Positions 33,307 through 44,363 of a DNA stretch of 64,000 nt are shown piece by piece (position 1 is the first letter of the stretch; every line of letters starts with the position of its first letter). The translations under genes were made by a program, and so were the position numbers. Source of the stretch: Flectonema sp. DT1601 (taxonomy: Eukaryota > Euglenozoa > Diplonemea > Diplonemida > Diplonemidae). Location of the stretch: contig OZ025800.1 of NCBI GenBank assembly GCA_964019425.1, forward strand, positions 879,501 to 943,500, in the 5' to 3' direction. The notes beneath the pieces are model-generated. The model was not told where the DNA came from. It was given only the letters and a program-made list of their open reading frames with translations, and ran no database searches.

Positions 33307-35178
33307 TTAAAGACCAACCAATTTAGCTCTCAACTTTCTATCTAAGGCTTTATCAATCCAACAGTCAACATGTTTTCTTAGTTGAAGAAAATTCTTCGGA
33401 GGAGTAATTTCAAATTTTCCGTCTTTTACATTATTTGATATGAATTCTGTCCACGCATACGATACTTTATGACAAGCCAAGGACTCAGGTGTGATAAAAC
33501 AAGACTGCAATAACATTAAAGCCGAATACATGATACAGTCTGGAAGAGTCGGACTATTCGTACAAAGCGTTTGACCCATCGAAGTACTGTAGTAACAGTG
33601 ATTTATGGAGATAAGTACTCGTCGTATCTCACACAATAAATCTATGAATTCTTCAACATCTGGACTTTGTTTATTTAGAGAAGCAAATCGAAATGCTTTT
33701 GTAGCCCAAGTTTTCTCATCGTTTCGAAATTCAAAATTATAAAGACATTTACTCAATTTAAATAACACTGACGATGCTTCGACTCCCTCATCTACGATTG
33801 GAAATAGATCTGGTGTCGCATACGGATAAAGCTTTTGAGATTCACAAGACAACAATAAACTTTTACACAATGAGAATATGTTGGTATTTTTTAATTCAGT
33901 AGATCTATATGTCAACACTGGATTAATACCAGAGTTGGGACTCTTAATCATATTTACATCATCAATGAGACTACCAAAGTGAACAACTATCGATAAAAGA
34001 AGCCCATCAGGTGTTTGCGGATCAAATTTAAGAGTCGCTGCATATGTTCGAGTTGTATCACTTAGAGCATCAGGAAGAGTGTTTTCTAATTGTTCTACAG
34101 AAGAAGATTTCAATTGCATTGCAGTATATGGAAATTCTAAGGTACAGGCGATAAACTCAGATATTAAAACAGAAACCTCATCCTGATCTGATACTCCACA
34201 CTTATCTGCTCGAAGACAAAGATTTGTTAAATGAACTCGTTCATCCATATCTCTGGAGGTTTGAGCAAGCCTTCGAAACTTGGTTGCTAATACTCGCATT
34301 TCTTTCCATGCTGCGACTTGTTCTCTGAAAGCAGCCTCAAGAGTTTCAGGTGGTGGAACACCTTGTTCTAAAACTTTTACAATTTCATCAAAACGTTCTA
34401 CTTCAGAATCATCAGTCGGTTCACCATCTACGAGCTTACCGACATGTAGAAGACGATCTGCTGCTGTTTCAGCTGGTCCGCTGGTAACATATTCCGATAT
34501 AGCGTCTAAGGTTGCAGCAACTTGTTTTTGTTCTTGTTGTTTGTTGACGTTGTGAGTTGCTATGATGTCAGCTGCTTCTATTTGACTCATTATTTCATCA
34601 TTTGTTTTACCGTCTAGGGAATTACAAAACTTATTAAAGTCTTCCATACTCTTCTTCTCACTCTTACGTGCTTCTTCAACTGCCTTCTTTGCTGAATATA
34701 CCTCGTAGCATGCGGCTTCCCATTCAACATCTGGTTTGTTTGTTAATTCTTCTCGTACCCGCTGGTCTTCAACTTTTAGCTGCTCCTCGAGTACCGAAAG
34801 ATAATTTTTCTCCGCTTGATTTTCATCGGATTTGCGCTTTGCTTCCGCCGCAAGTGATTTTTTTAATTTTTCTGCCACTTCCTCAATGCTGGGTGAATGT
34901 TTTTGGATCATTTCTTGCCTTAATGCGTCAGTAATTGTATCGAATTCCGCATCTCTTTTCTTTCTTTTTTCATCAATTTCCTCTTCGAGGTGGATGCTTT
35001 CTTCTAAAGCTTTCATCGTCACGTCAATCTCATTTGTGTGATCAATGTTTGCTGATTTAATCTCGTTCTGAACGACTTCCGTCGTTTCTTTTGTTTTTTT
35101 TAATTTTTTCGCATTTTCATCTGCTTCAGATCCGATGACGTTAACCCAAGCATTCAATTCATCAGTAGGAAAAGACAT
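33307..35178 (-). CDS. Coiled-coil plus helical-domain protein, unknown
   Basis: It has 623 residues from the ATG at 35178; the upstream in-frame TTG is not a start. Residues 15-240 are Glu/Lys-rich coiled coil. About 270-620 is a globular, helix-rich region with many aliphatic residues and several cysteines (SLCKSLLLSCES, LCEIRRVLISINHCYY, YSALMLLQSC). The two-part plan suggests a scaffold with a helical-repeat cargo domain. No family is recognised. Confidence 0.6.
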   Translation of the reverse strand: MSFPTDELNAWVNVIGSEADENAKKLKKTKETTEVVQNEIKSANIDHTNEIDVTMKALEESIHLEEEIDEKRKKRDAEFDTITDALRQEMIQKHSPSIEEVAEKLKKSLAAEAKRKSDENQAEKNYLSVLEEQLKVEDQRVREELTNKPDVEWEAACYEVYSAKKAVEEARKSEKKSMEDFNKFCNSLDGKTNDEIMSQIEAADIIATHNVNKQQEQKQVAATLDAISEYVTSGPAETAADRLLHVGKLVDGEPTDDSEVERFDEIVKVLEQGVPPPETLEAAFREQVAAWKEMRVLATKFRRLAQTSRDMDERVHLTNLCLRADKCGVSDQDEVSVLISEFIACTLEFPYTAMQLKSSSVEQLENTLPDALSDTTRTYAATLKFDPQTPDGLLLSIVVHFGSLIDDVNMIKSPNSGINPVLTYRSTELKNTNIFSLCKSLLLSCESQKLYPYATPDLFPIVDEGVEASSVLFKLSKCLYNFEFRNDEKTWATKAFRFASLNKQSPDVEEFIDLLCEIRRVLISINHCYYSTSMGQTLCTNSPTLPDCIMYSALMLLQSCFITPESLACHKVSYAWTEFISNNVKDGKFEITPPKNFLQLRKHVDCWIDKALDRKLRAKLVGL

Positions 35179-36017
35179 CAATTTTTAGAGTGTTAAAAAA
35201 AAACTTTTAAAGAAAAGGATAATAAGTACAATTTTCTATTTGAAAAATAGAAAGAAAAAGACATCCAAAAGCATCTCATTTCGTTCGCTTCACCTGATTT
35301 ATAATATGAAAGTAGGAATGAACTAATCAGTTGGAAAAAAAAAACATGCTTAGCCCTTGGGTCGATCAATTTACTTTTAACCAACTCAGTGCTGCAACAC
35401 TCGTTCAGATATAGACAAGTAATTTGTCAACGAACCGAATAACAGTTGCACACAGATAATAAATTGAAAAAAAAGCATAAAAAAAAGAGGTAAATAAATA
35501 TTTCCGCAAGGGTGTTGCAAAGAAATACTATCTCTCTCTCCCCCCCCCCATGCTTACGTCAAACATGTAGGTAGTACTGAGAACTGAGTCCAAAAGCACG
35601 TTAAAGTGCATAGACGGAGAACTGCCTCAGGTTTATAACAGACTCACGCTGTGAAAGTAGCACTGCTGGTCAATAAAGATGTTCTTTTGACTACAACACG
35701 GTCACTTTAAAAAAAAAACAGAAAAACATCAACAGCATCAAAGAAAACTCTTTTTAAAAAGATAAAATGATAGTGAAAACGTGTTTACTGAGGTGAGGGG
35801 AATGGGGGTAAAAGGTGAAAGAAAAGTGACCGTCTGAAGTGTTCACAAAAACATATCTTCACTAAAGTCGAGCCAATGCCCTACACAAACAATAACATAC
35901 GTACCAACCGAGAGGATGGCACACAAAGAAACACGAATCTAACAAACATCATTTTATCTTTCCGGTTTAACAAAAAGAGAACTCCGTAAGTGATAATAAC
36001 ACACAGATAAGAAAAGG

Positions 36018-36053
<36 letters not shown>

Positions 36054-36809
36054 AACAAATTCCCTTTTGTATTATTATTATTATTTTTTCGTTATATTTT
36101 TTTTTATTTTTTTTTTCTTTTTCTTGAAAGAAAACTTGTTTTCTTAACAAACCAAAGAATGATGAACGGAAGAGCATTCAAATCTGAGCATCATACTCCG
36201 AGTTGAAGTTCTCATCCGATGATGTAGAAGTACAGGTATTTAAGGTTCTGGGGAAACTTGGGAAATGCCCATCACGTTTTTTTTTTTGTTTTTTTTTTTC
36301 CAAGAGCGATTCGCAATCAGTCCTTGCAATTACGCTAAGCGAACTGTTACTGCAAATGAAAAGCAGTTCTTGGAGACAACAGGTGTTGTTTTTTTTTTGT
36401 TTTCTTTTTTTTTCTTTTGAAATCACACCACTGGTGGAGCGGTGTGGTGTTTCCTTCTTTTGTTTCTTTTTTTTTTTTTTGCAATGTAAGTGACATAGCG
36501 TCATCACGCAGACTACAGATGACACCTATTAGCCACGATCACAGCATTCATTATTCCAGACACGCGCGTTGTTCTCTTTTGCTGTGTGAGGATGGGGATG
36601 GGGAAACAGGACACGTTTTTTTTTTTTTTTCTTTTTGTTACAAAAATTTAACAGTAGCCAATCAATATTTATCCACATATAAAAGAAGTCGAAGTATATT
36701 CTCGACCGTTCTGACGACTATCAGAGGTGTGAAGCCAATACAATACGCTTCTTACCTTAATCAAATGTGCGAACTGCTGAAGTTTTCCTCCAATCAGTCA
36801 CGACACTAT
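35179..36809. other. Gene-free interval
   Basis: I see no gene in these 1.6 kb. There are A and T runs near 36021-36052, 36099-36115, 36272-36300, 36388-36420, 36465-36481 and 36617-36631. Confidence 0.5.
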
Positions 36810-38088
36810 TCAGGCGCTTGCGGTTCCAGAAATGGTTTTTTTAGCAACCGCCATCACCGGCTCGTCACCAACATCATCCCATGATCCTTGAGGGTTGAAT
36901 TTAGCAGTAGCACCAGTGAATGGTACTTTACCCTGTGTTGATGATGTGGTGTGTTTGTTTGTTTTTTTGAAGGTTTCGATGTTTTCAACAATAAAATGGT
37001 GTGTCCACATACCTTCAATCCCAACATTTTGAACATTTCTGCATCCTGACTAAACTCTGGGTTCTTAGTAGTGAGTAGCTTGTCACCAGTGAATATACTG
37101 TTAGCACCACAGTAGAACTGTTTTATTGTTTTGTTTTTTTTTTGTTTTTTCTCTAATCTGTCGAGTTTTCACTCTAAAGACAACATACCATCATAGCTTG
37201 AACAGATGTATCGAACTCAGAGCGACCAGCTGATAGCCTGACCATTGTTTTTGGCATAACAATACGAGCTGTGGCAATAGCACGAATCATCTCATCCCAT
37301 GTGATGTGACCTCCCTTTGCGATTTGACGATCACCGAGAGGGGTTCCAGCAACAGGTACTAAGGCGTTAATTGGAACAGACTCAGGGTGTTCAGGCATAC
37401 TTGCAAGTTCGAGTAGTAGAGAGACTCTGTCGTCTTGTTGTTCAGCAATTCCTAAAATACCTCCACAACAGACAGAGATACCTGCCTCACGAACAACAGC
37501 TACAGTCTTTAATCTATCATCATAAGTACGAGTAGTTACAACTTGTTTGTAATGTTTACGAGATGTGTCAAGGTTGTGATTGTAAGCAGTAAGACCAGCA
37601 TCTTTTAATTGCTTTGCTTGTTCAGCTGTCAGCATTCCGAGTGTGCAGCAGGTCTCAAGTCCCATGTTTGAAATCTCACTGACTGTGTTTACGATCTTTT
37701 GGAAACTGTTCTTCTTACCGACCTCTCTCCAGGCAGTTCCCATACAGAATCTTGTTGAACCAGCATCCTTTGCTCTTTTTGCTGCTTCAATAATCTCATC
37801 GTGTTTCAACATTGGACTTGGTTTAACGAAAGTCTTGTGATTAACTGATTGAGAACAATAACCACAATCTTCATTACATCCTCCAGTCTTTATCGATAAT
37901 AATGTCGCTTGTTGAACCTCACAAGGGTCATGATGCTCTCTGTGTACAGTTGCTGCTCTGTGCATTAAATTCATGAGAGGTGTGTTGTATATTTCATTCA
38001 CCTCATCCCAAGACCAGTCATGACGAAGAGCTGATGTAGAAGCGAATCTTCTTCCGGCAGTGTGGGTGAAGAGACGGATGGTTTGCAT
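36810..38088 (-). CDS. bioB: Biotin synthase, mitochondrial, three exons
   Basis: Exons 38088-37189, 37117-37013 and 36932-36810 join across 71- and 80-nt introns (GTATGT..CAG in both) to give 375 residues. Residues 1-22 ([20 protein letters not shown]) are a classic mitochondrial presequence. The radical-SAM motif C71-x3-C75-x2-C78 binds the 4Fe-4S cluster. [29 protein letters not shown] and the C-terminal [13 protein letters not shown] are biotin synthase signatures; the last is split between exons and confirms the splicing. The enzyme inserts sulfur into dethiobiotin to make biotin, using a second iron-sulfur cluster as donor. Parasitic kinetoplastids are thought to depend on external biotin, so this fits a free-living organism. 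An upstream in-frame ATG would hide the presequence, and TTTCTTTCAG precedes the chosen start. Confidence 0.95.
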
Positions 38089-38198
38089 TGTTATGTGATG
38101 ACTACCTACTGAAAGAAAAGATAATTTATTAAAAAATAATCCAACACAGTCATTCATTCCAAACCATAAAGCAGCTCACGCTCTCAAAAATAATTCAG

Positions 38199-39134
38199 CT
38201 ACAATTTTGAGAGGCTTTTCACAGCTGGGATGCCAACAAATCTATAGCCACTACCACCACCACTGCCATCATACTTTTTAATAACACCCCCCGCAGGTTT
38301 AGCAAAGTGTGTTCCAATAACAAGTGATGCCTCCGCAAAGATAGGAAGTAATTCTTTACGTGTCTGAGATGCTTGAGAAGAACAAACATCAACTGGTGTC
38401 GCTGATATGTTGGGGTGGCTTACTTGAACTGGATGATGAAAAGCATCACCAGTTATAAAACATCTTTCATCTCTCGATTCAATCTTAACACAAACATGTC
38501 CTGGAGTATGTCCCGGGGATGGTATTAAAGTAACACCAGGTACTAGTTCCTCACTCATAGAGACTTTGTGAAGAAGTCCCTTTTTATTAATCGGATCGAT
38601 GCTGTCTCGTAGTAGTTCCATGTCCTCCATTGCTGCCTTGTAGGCGCCAGCATTTTCTTTTGCTGTGTAATCCTTAGTCCAGAAGTTAAACTCAGTGGTT
38701 GTCACTATGTACTTAGCGTTTGGGAAAGTTGGTTCCCAAGATCCACTTTTCGATAATTTACAATTCCAACCCACATGATCATCATGAATATGTGTAAGTA
38801 CCACGTGTGTGAAGGTCGTCGGATCGAATCCGTGCTTCATCATTTTTTCATCAAATTTTGAATTTCGGTTACTCCACGATGGTACACTTCTCTTTTTGCA
38901 ATCACCCACACAAGTATCGACGGCTATTCGATAGGTTCCGATGTCGATTACTAACATGTGGACGGATAAAATTAGTTTTCCGTTTTCCAAATAATTTTCG
39001 TATTCCCCCCCAACTCCTCCGTCATCTTCTCTGAAGATCGCAACCGCATCAGGGAGAAGATACTTTGGAGGTACCAAAGAAGAGAACTCCACAAGCTTTG
39101 TGATCGTTGCATCTCCCACCTGCCAGCTCTCCAT
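38199..39134 (-). CDS. Metallo-beta-lactamase-fold hydrolase
   Basis: It has 311 residues from the ATG at 39134; an AAAACAG acceptor lies 15 bases upstream, so the longer frame is leader. HIHDDH at residues 115-120 is the zinc-binding HxHxDH motif. SPGHTPGH supplies the next ligand and TGDAFHHP the bridging Asp. A C-terminal IGTHFAKP His completes the two-metal site. The order and spacing resemble the lactonase and methyl-parathion-hydrolase branch (AHL lactonase-like). The substrate is unknown. No presequence or signal is visible, so it is probably cytosolic. Confidence 0.8.
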   Translation of the reverse strand: MESWQVGDATITKLVEFSSLVPPKYLLPDAVAIFREDDGGVGGEYENYLENGKLILSVHMLVIDIGTYRIAVDTCVGDCKKRSVPSWSNRNSKFDEKMMKHGFDPTTFTHVVLTHIHDDHVGWNCKLSKSGSWEPTFPNAKYIVTTTEFNFWTKDYTAKENAGAYKAAMEDMELLRDSIDPINKKGLLHKVSMSEELVPGVTLIPSPGHTPGHVCVKIESRDERCFITGDAFHHPVQVSHPNISATPVDVCSSQASQTRKELLPIFAEASLVIGTHFAKPAGGVIKKYDGSGGGSGYRFVGIPAVKSLSKL

Positions 39135-39306
39135 TTTTGGACAGGCAACCTGTTTTAGCAAGAAGGTGATTAGCGAAGGTCAAATGAGTAACCTTGTGAT
39201 TGCACACTGTACTTCCATTCACTTCTCATTTGTAAGCTTAGCGAGAGTTCAACAATCGTTGCTTACAATAAATAAGTTTGGCAAAGGGGGAATATAATAA
39301 TTCAGA

Positions 39307-39831
39307 CTACTTAGTAGCTGATTGGTCAACGAAGCGACTGTTCTTTTTATAGTCATCACCAGATTGCGATACGTTGTATCGCATTTGTAATTCCTTCTCA
39401 ACGAATCCTAATTTTTCATAAAACGTTTTGTTTTCTTCTGAACAGTCAAGTATAACTTTGTAGCACTGTCGACGACAAGCTTCTTCTTGTAGAGCATCGA
39501 CAACACGCAATCCGAGGCGTTTACCTCTGTAGGACTTATCCACAACGATGTCTTCAATGTGACCAACTAAGCCACATGAACGAGTGAATTTATTCTCAAA
39601 AATAATGCTTCCACTTCCGATAATAGTCTTCTTTTGAATATCTTCGATCACTACGGTGAAGTAGCCTTGTTTCTCTCTCAAAGCGTGCTGAGCCTTAAAC
39701 TGATCAAATGTTACCTTACCAACTTCTGTCAGGTTTCCTAAGCATTCCAAAAATCCAATCTCGTAATCACTCTCTCGTAGAGAACGGACGATAAATTCAT
39801 CATCCGAACGACCAGTGAACGTGGTGGTCAT
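39307..39831 (-). CDS. GNA1: Glucosamine-6-phosphate N-acetyltransferase, copy A
   Basis: It has 174 residues of GNAT fold and closely follows GNA1: the RSLRESDYEIGFLECLGNLT start, a VGHIEDIVVDKSYRGKRLG segment for acetyl-CoA pyrophosphate binding, YKVILDCSEENKTFYEKLGF and QMRY at the end. It acetylates glucosamine-6-phosphate on the way to UDP-GlcNAc, needed for N-glycans, GPI anchors and chitin-like polymers. It lies 434 bases downstream of copy B in the same orientation. The two differ at few coding positions except in the last 10-15 residues. Confidence 0.9.
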   Translation of the reverse strand: MTTTFTGRSDDEFIVRSLRESDYEIGFLECLGNLTEVGKVTFDQFKAQHALREKQGYFTVVIEDIQKKTIIGSGSIIFENKFTRSCGLVGHIEDIVVDKSYRGKRLGLRVVDALQEEACRRQCYKVILDCSEENKTFYEKLGFVEKELQMRYNVSQSGDDYKKNSRFVDQSATK

Positions 39832-40264
39832 GTTTGAGCAGCAACTGATGAGTGAATTATTATTTATGTGATCTCAACACGATAGTGTTTGCTTTGTGTT
39901 TCTGTGTTTAAAAGAATTACACCGAAAACCAACTAGACGTTAACGAAGCGCCTTGAGTATCATTTCTAAATCGGCAGAAGTTTTCCTTATTACACCTGTT
40001 GTGAAAATATAGGAGTTTTAAAAAAAAAAAAAAAAAAAAAAATCATAAATTTCAGTGCAACTATTTCAAGCTCAAACCAGGCATACTGTTCGATTGCCTT
40101 TAATGAGTCTCACTTTGTTATTATAGGGGGTGATCGTGTCCCGTTCGAAAGACGTTCGGATAAACAGATGCGACACGTTGCCTACAACAACAGGAGTTGG
40201 AAAGTATTTCTTTTTTTTTAGAGAGGAAACGTTCATAAAACAATTCAGCACTGCTTGGTTTCGT
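39832..40264. other. Spacer between the two GNA1 copies
   Basis: It has no gene and no recognisable similarity to the DNA beyond copy B. An A run lies at 40020-40042. Confidence 0.5.
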
Positions 40265-40807
40265 CTACAAGCGGCTGGTCATTTTATGTTTACGTAACTG
40301 GTATACGAAGCGACTGTTCTTTTTATAGTCATCACCAGATTGCGATACGTTGTATCGCATTTGTAATTCCTTCTCAACGAATCCTAATTTTTCATAAAAT
40401 GGCTTGTTATCTTCTGAACAGTCAAGTATAACTTTGTAGCACTGTCGACGACAAGCTTCTTCTTGCAGAGCATCGACAACACGCTGTCCGAGGCGTTTAC
40501 CTCTGTAGGACTTATCCACAACGATGTCTTCAATGTGACCAACTAAGCCACATGAACGAGTGAATTTATTCTCAAAAATAATGCTTCCACTTCCGACAAT
40601 AGTCTTCTTTTGAATATCTTCGATCACTACGGTGAAGTAGCCTTGTTTCTCTCTCAAAGCGTGCTGAGCCGTAAACTGATCAAATGTTACCTTACCAACT
40701 TCTGTCAGGTTTCCTAAGCATTCCAAAAACCCAATCTCGTAATCACTCTCTCGTAGAGAACGGACGATAAACTCATCATCCGAACGACCAATGAACGTTG
40801 TGGTCAT
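40265..40807 (-). CDS. GNA1: Glucosamine-6-phosphate N-acetyltransferase, copy B
   Basis: It has 180 residues with the same GNAT motifs as copy A. By eye about eight residues differ in the shared 165, for example K/T, I/V, L/Q, E/D and T/P. The C-terminus is different (SRFVYQLRKHKMTSRL instead of SRFVDQSATK) because homology stops at about 40300. Both copies keep all acetyl-CoA-binding residues and look functional. The upstream side also diverges within a few bases of the ATG, so the duplicated unit is nearly the coding region alone. Confidence 0.9.
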   Translation of the reverse strand: MTTTFIGRSDDEFIVRSLRESDYEIGFLECLGNLTEVGKVTFDQFTAQHALREKQGYFTVVIEDIQKKTIVGSGSIIFENKFTRSCGLVGHIEDIVVDKSYRGKRLGQRVVDALQEEACRRQCYKVILDCSEDNKPFYEKLGFVEKELQMRYNVSQSGDDYKKNSRFVYQLRKHKMTSRL

Positions 40808-40984
40808 TTCTTGGAGGGCAGTGAACTGAAAAAATAAAATTAATTATTAATACACACAACAACAAGCTACTTATTTTTTGGTGTAAATGAAGAAGACGAA
40901 ACAAAACAATTAAGGAAAGTGTCCCCACTCTTCCTTACCAATGTGGTATAAATAGAAATATAATCATCGACGATCAGATGGTAT

Positions 40985-43303
40985 TTATGTAACTTTTCTA
41001 AAACTCGGTGGTTTCATTAAGTCTTTTACAACAGCTTTAAGTCTACCGGTTGCTCTCAATTGACATTTCGAAGGGGCAGTTGGAACGAGTGATGAGGATC
41101 TACGAAGTAGTTTTAAACTCGAACGTCTTCGTTTGAGAGGTTCACAAGACTTCGAAATTCTAAAAAGCGATTCCGAACAATGTCGTTCCCTGACTTCGAC
41201 ACTGTGCTTACGCAACTGTTTAGAGAGCAGTACTTTCAACCAACGTTGAAACACTTGTCTAGACCCAGTGCTGGGCTCTGTCATCCAAAAAGGTTCTTCT
41301 TTCACATCATAACAAACACTGCAGTAGGAAAGACTGCGTACAACGTGATCCCAGGTGCTCTTGAGAATATTTTTTCTAAGAAGTTCATCTTTTAAAATAC
41401 ACTCCACGGCATCGTCTCTCGCAATCCGAAGTAACTCAGCTCCTTCAGTTCGCAATAAAACAGAACGAACACCTGAAGTTGGAATGGTGTCAGGGATTGG
41501 TAGCTTTTCAACCATCGCTTGTTGAATGGCTTTCGTATTTCCTGTAGGAGGTTTGGTTTTGTAATTAGGTTGCTGCATCAATGATAAAATAGTTTTCTAA
41601 AATAAAGAGAGAGCATACCTGTACAAGAAAGGAAGACATCTCTGGAGGCGATGTAGAAGATATCGTTTGTTTGTGAAGATTCTTGTTTTTTCTCTTGCAT
41701 GGATTCAATCAGACTGATCAGGACGTCAATTTCACTTTCCAGTTGAGAAATTTCACTGCACTTTTGATCTTTAGCCTTCGCTTCGAGTTCGTTGAATGTT
41801 TTAGTTAAAAGCTGACTTTTCCGTCTCCAATTCGCACTTTCACACGTTGCTGCTCTAAATTCATCTTCCTTCATCGCAAGATTTTTAGTCATAATTTCAA
41901 TTTCATTTCTCATTGATTTGATTTCCTCATCGTTATTCTGTTTCTCTTTGTGATGTACAACAATTTCTTTGAATATCGACGCCTCAGTCTCATCCCGTAC
42001 CTGATGTAAGTTGTTGGTTTAATGATGGTTGTTACTTGGGAGAGAGGAGTGGTAAGGAGAAGTAATCAAAAGAAGAATACCTGAGTTTCAACAAGACGTG
42101 CCCATTGACCAGCTGTCACATTTGCGTCAGAAAGCTTAGCGGAATCAATAGCTGATTGCAGTCGATGAATAACATTCTTTAGGAGATGCTTCTCTTGTAT
42201 GCAGTCAGCCAGTTCTCCATTTTTCTCTTTTAGAATTTCTTCTCTTTCAGCGATTCTGTATTCAAGGATTCGAGTTTTGTCAATTTCACATTTCAATTCA
42301 GCTTTCACTGTTGTGAGTTGAAATTGGATTTGATCCATCTTTTCTATCCACGACTGCTCAGCGTCATCAATGGCAGCTATTTGAAGAGTTTCGAGTGATC
42401 TCTGTTGCTGTTTATTACGTTCCATCTCTTCGCGTAGTTTCGAATCCGCTTCTCTCATAAGACGTTCTCTGTAACTGACCTCTTCTTCTAACTGAAGTTG
42501 TATTACTTGGACTTGTGATAGGTGAGCTTCTTTAAGTTGTTCAAGTGCGAATACTTCTTCTTCTCTTTCTTTGTGAAGAGTGTCATCGGAGGTTACTTTA
42601 GTCATGTCTTCCATACAAAGTGGGAAAGCTAATCCACTATCAAGAGTGTGACCAAGATCAATAGCTCGATAGAGTTGACTTCTTAGCTCGATAACTTCTC
42701 TTATCATTACTTTTCTTTCTTGTGCTGATCGGGCATCTCTGCGGAGTAGTCGACTTCTCATAAAATCCATTAAATTATCGTAGTGACCAACTTTTCGAAC
42801 TTCTCTGTCCAGGTCAGCTTTCATCATTTTATTCGATTGTTTGACTCTCTTGTTTTCATTTAACAGTTCTTGTGCACTTTCTGATCTCATTTCAGCAACG
42901 CTGTAGATCCTTCGGAGGAGTGTTTTTACAATTTTTTGTTTTCCTTCACATACATAGTCGAGAATCTCTCCTTCTGTAGTCCGAACAAGTGTTTCGAACT
43001 TTCCTTCAAACAACTTTGACGGATCAGAGATTAATGTAACTTCCATTTTAAGAAGATTAATCACTTCTGGTATGTCATGTTGAAACTTTTAATAAAATAA
43101 TATTATCGTTTATAATGTTTAGTACTATTGGTGTCTGCTGTGTTTCTGTGAGTGCATTTACAATTCTACAGAAAACACGCTGATTTATGTCTACCTGTAA
43201 AGGAAGACAACAGGAATTATTTCCAACAGCACTAGCAGAGGTTTCGAAGAGCCTGAGTATTTAGTTCAAGCTGTTTTATTATTTTGATTGAGGTGAATAA
43301 ATC

Positions 43304-43334
<31 letters not shown>

Positions 43335-43648
43335 GTAAAAAGTAAAGGATAAACACAAACCTTTTTCATGAGTTCTTCAGGAGAAAGGTTCTCAGTAGGC
43401 TTACCATCATCTAGGGCCCCACCAGCCAGTTGTTTTAGCTGAGCTGTCACACCTACGAGTTGTAAGAGAATCTTTGATATTAATTCACCATCACATCCAT
43501 CAGTTAACTTATCAGTTGCTGCTCTCATCAATTCTTCAATGTCGTTAATGCTGTTAAAACCTAACTCTTGAAGCTGAGCGAGAGCATTGGCGACTTCTTC
43601 TTTACTGTCGTCACCTAATCGGTTTAGTTGAGGATGGACTTCAGTCAT
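40985..43648 (-). CDS. Four-exon coiled-coil protein with one apparent frame slip
   Basis: Exons 43648-43361, 43085-42081, 42000-41619 and 41572-40985 are separated by introns of 275, 80 and 46 nt with GT-AG ends. The first three exons read through as a helical N-terminus (TEVHPQLNRLGDDSKEEVAN) followed by long coiled coil (about residues 100-560); the last is basic and Ser/Arg-rich. Exon 3 is 382 nt, one more than the frame allows. An A6 run (plus strand 41691-41696) is the natural slip point: with one A fewer the downstream frame reads cleanly through SPPEMSSFLVQ into exon 4 (QPNYKTKPPTG). This is either a sequencing or assembly error or a true frameshift. The first intron contains a 27-base homopolymer. 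Probably cytoskeletal; family unknown. Confidence 0.6.
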
Positions 43649-43885
43649 GTTATTCAATTCAACTGGTTATGAGATATGAAGAGGAAATAATAATAAAGAA
43701 ATACTACGACACAAAAAAAAACACTACATAAAAAGAGAAGAAGAAGAAGATTTTCCCTTTTTTTTCCACAATGTAAGTTAACGGAGAGTTTAATAATTTC
43801 CAAAGAAACGTGTAAACGAGTGGAGTGTAATCGAATGCACCAAACCTGGTGATTAATACAACATGTACCAATACAGAACTCTTCT

Positions 43886-44089
43886 TTATGAATCAGGATA
43901 GCCATGGTAAGATGGATTCAAATTCCTCTTATGACTACCTCCATGAAGAGGTTGGCACTCCAACAAATAATGATCAGTAGGGAGAGATAGTACTGTCGTT
44001 CTTCTTCTATTCGAATTGCGTGTATTCCTCTTACTCGAATCTACTGAGAAATTTCCTATCACATTTAACCCGTCATCATGTCTTCCCAT
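43886..44089 (-). CDS. Possible small basic protein
   Basis: A 67-residue frame from an ATG: polar, with an Arg/Asn-rich centre (SSKRNTRNSNRRR) and a Gly/His/Pro-rich end. It sits in the proper strand between two genes, but I see no good acceptor close to the start and no family. It may be chance. Confidence 0.25.
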   Translation of the reverse strand: MGRHDDGLNVIGNFSVDSSKRNTRNSNRRRTTVLSLPTDHYLLECQPLHGGSHKRNLNPSYHGYPDS

Positions 44090-44363
44090 TTAGTACGATT
44101 ATGTGGTCGACACTTACTTATAGTTTTTAAAGGTGTTTCCTGGATGAGAATATTTGTTTAACAAACATCAGCATATCAATCAAAAAAAAAAAAGGTTACC
44201 GAGAAAAAACAACGACAGAAAATATACAAGTACAGCAGACAAATTTAAAAAAAAAAAAAAAGGGTTACAATTCAGCATAGCATCTAATGTGGTTCAAATA
44301 ATATCATTCCTGTATCGCGATTCAATTAAAATTTGATTTGATATTCAATGGGAGGGTCGCATG

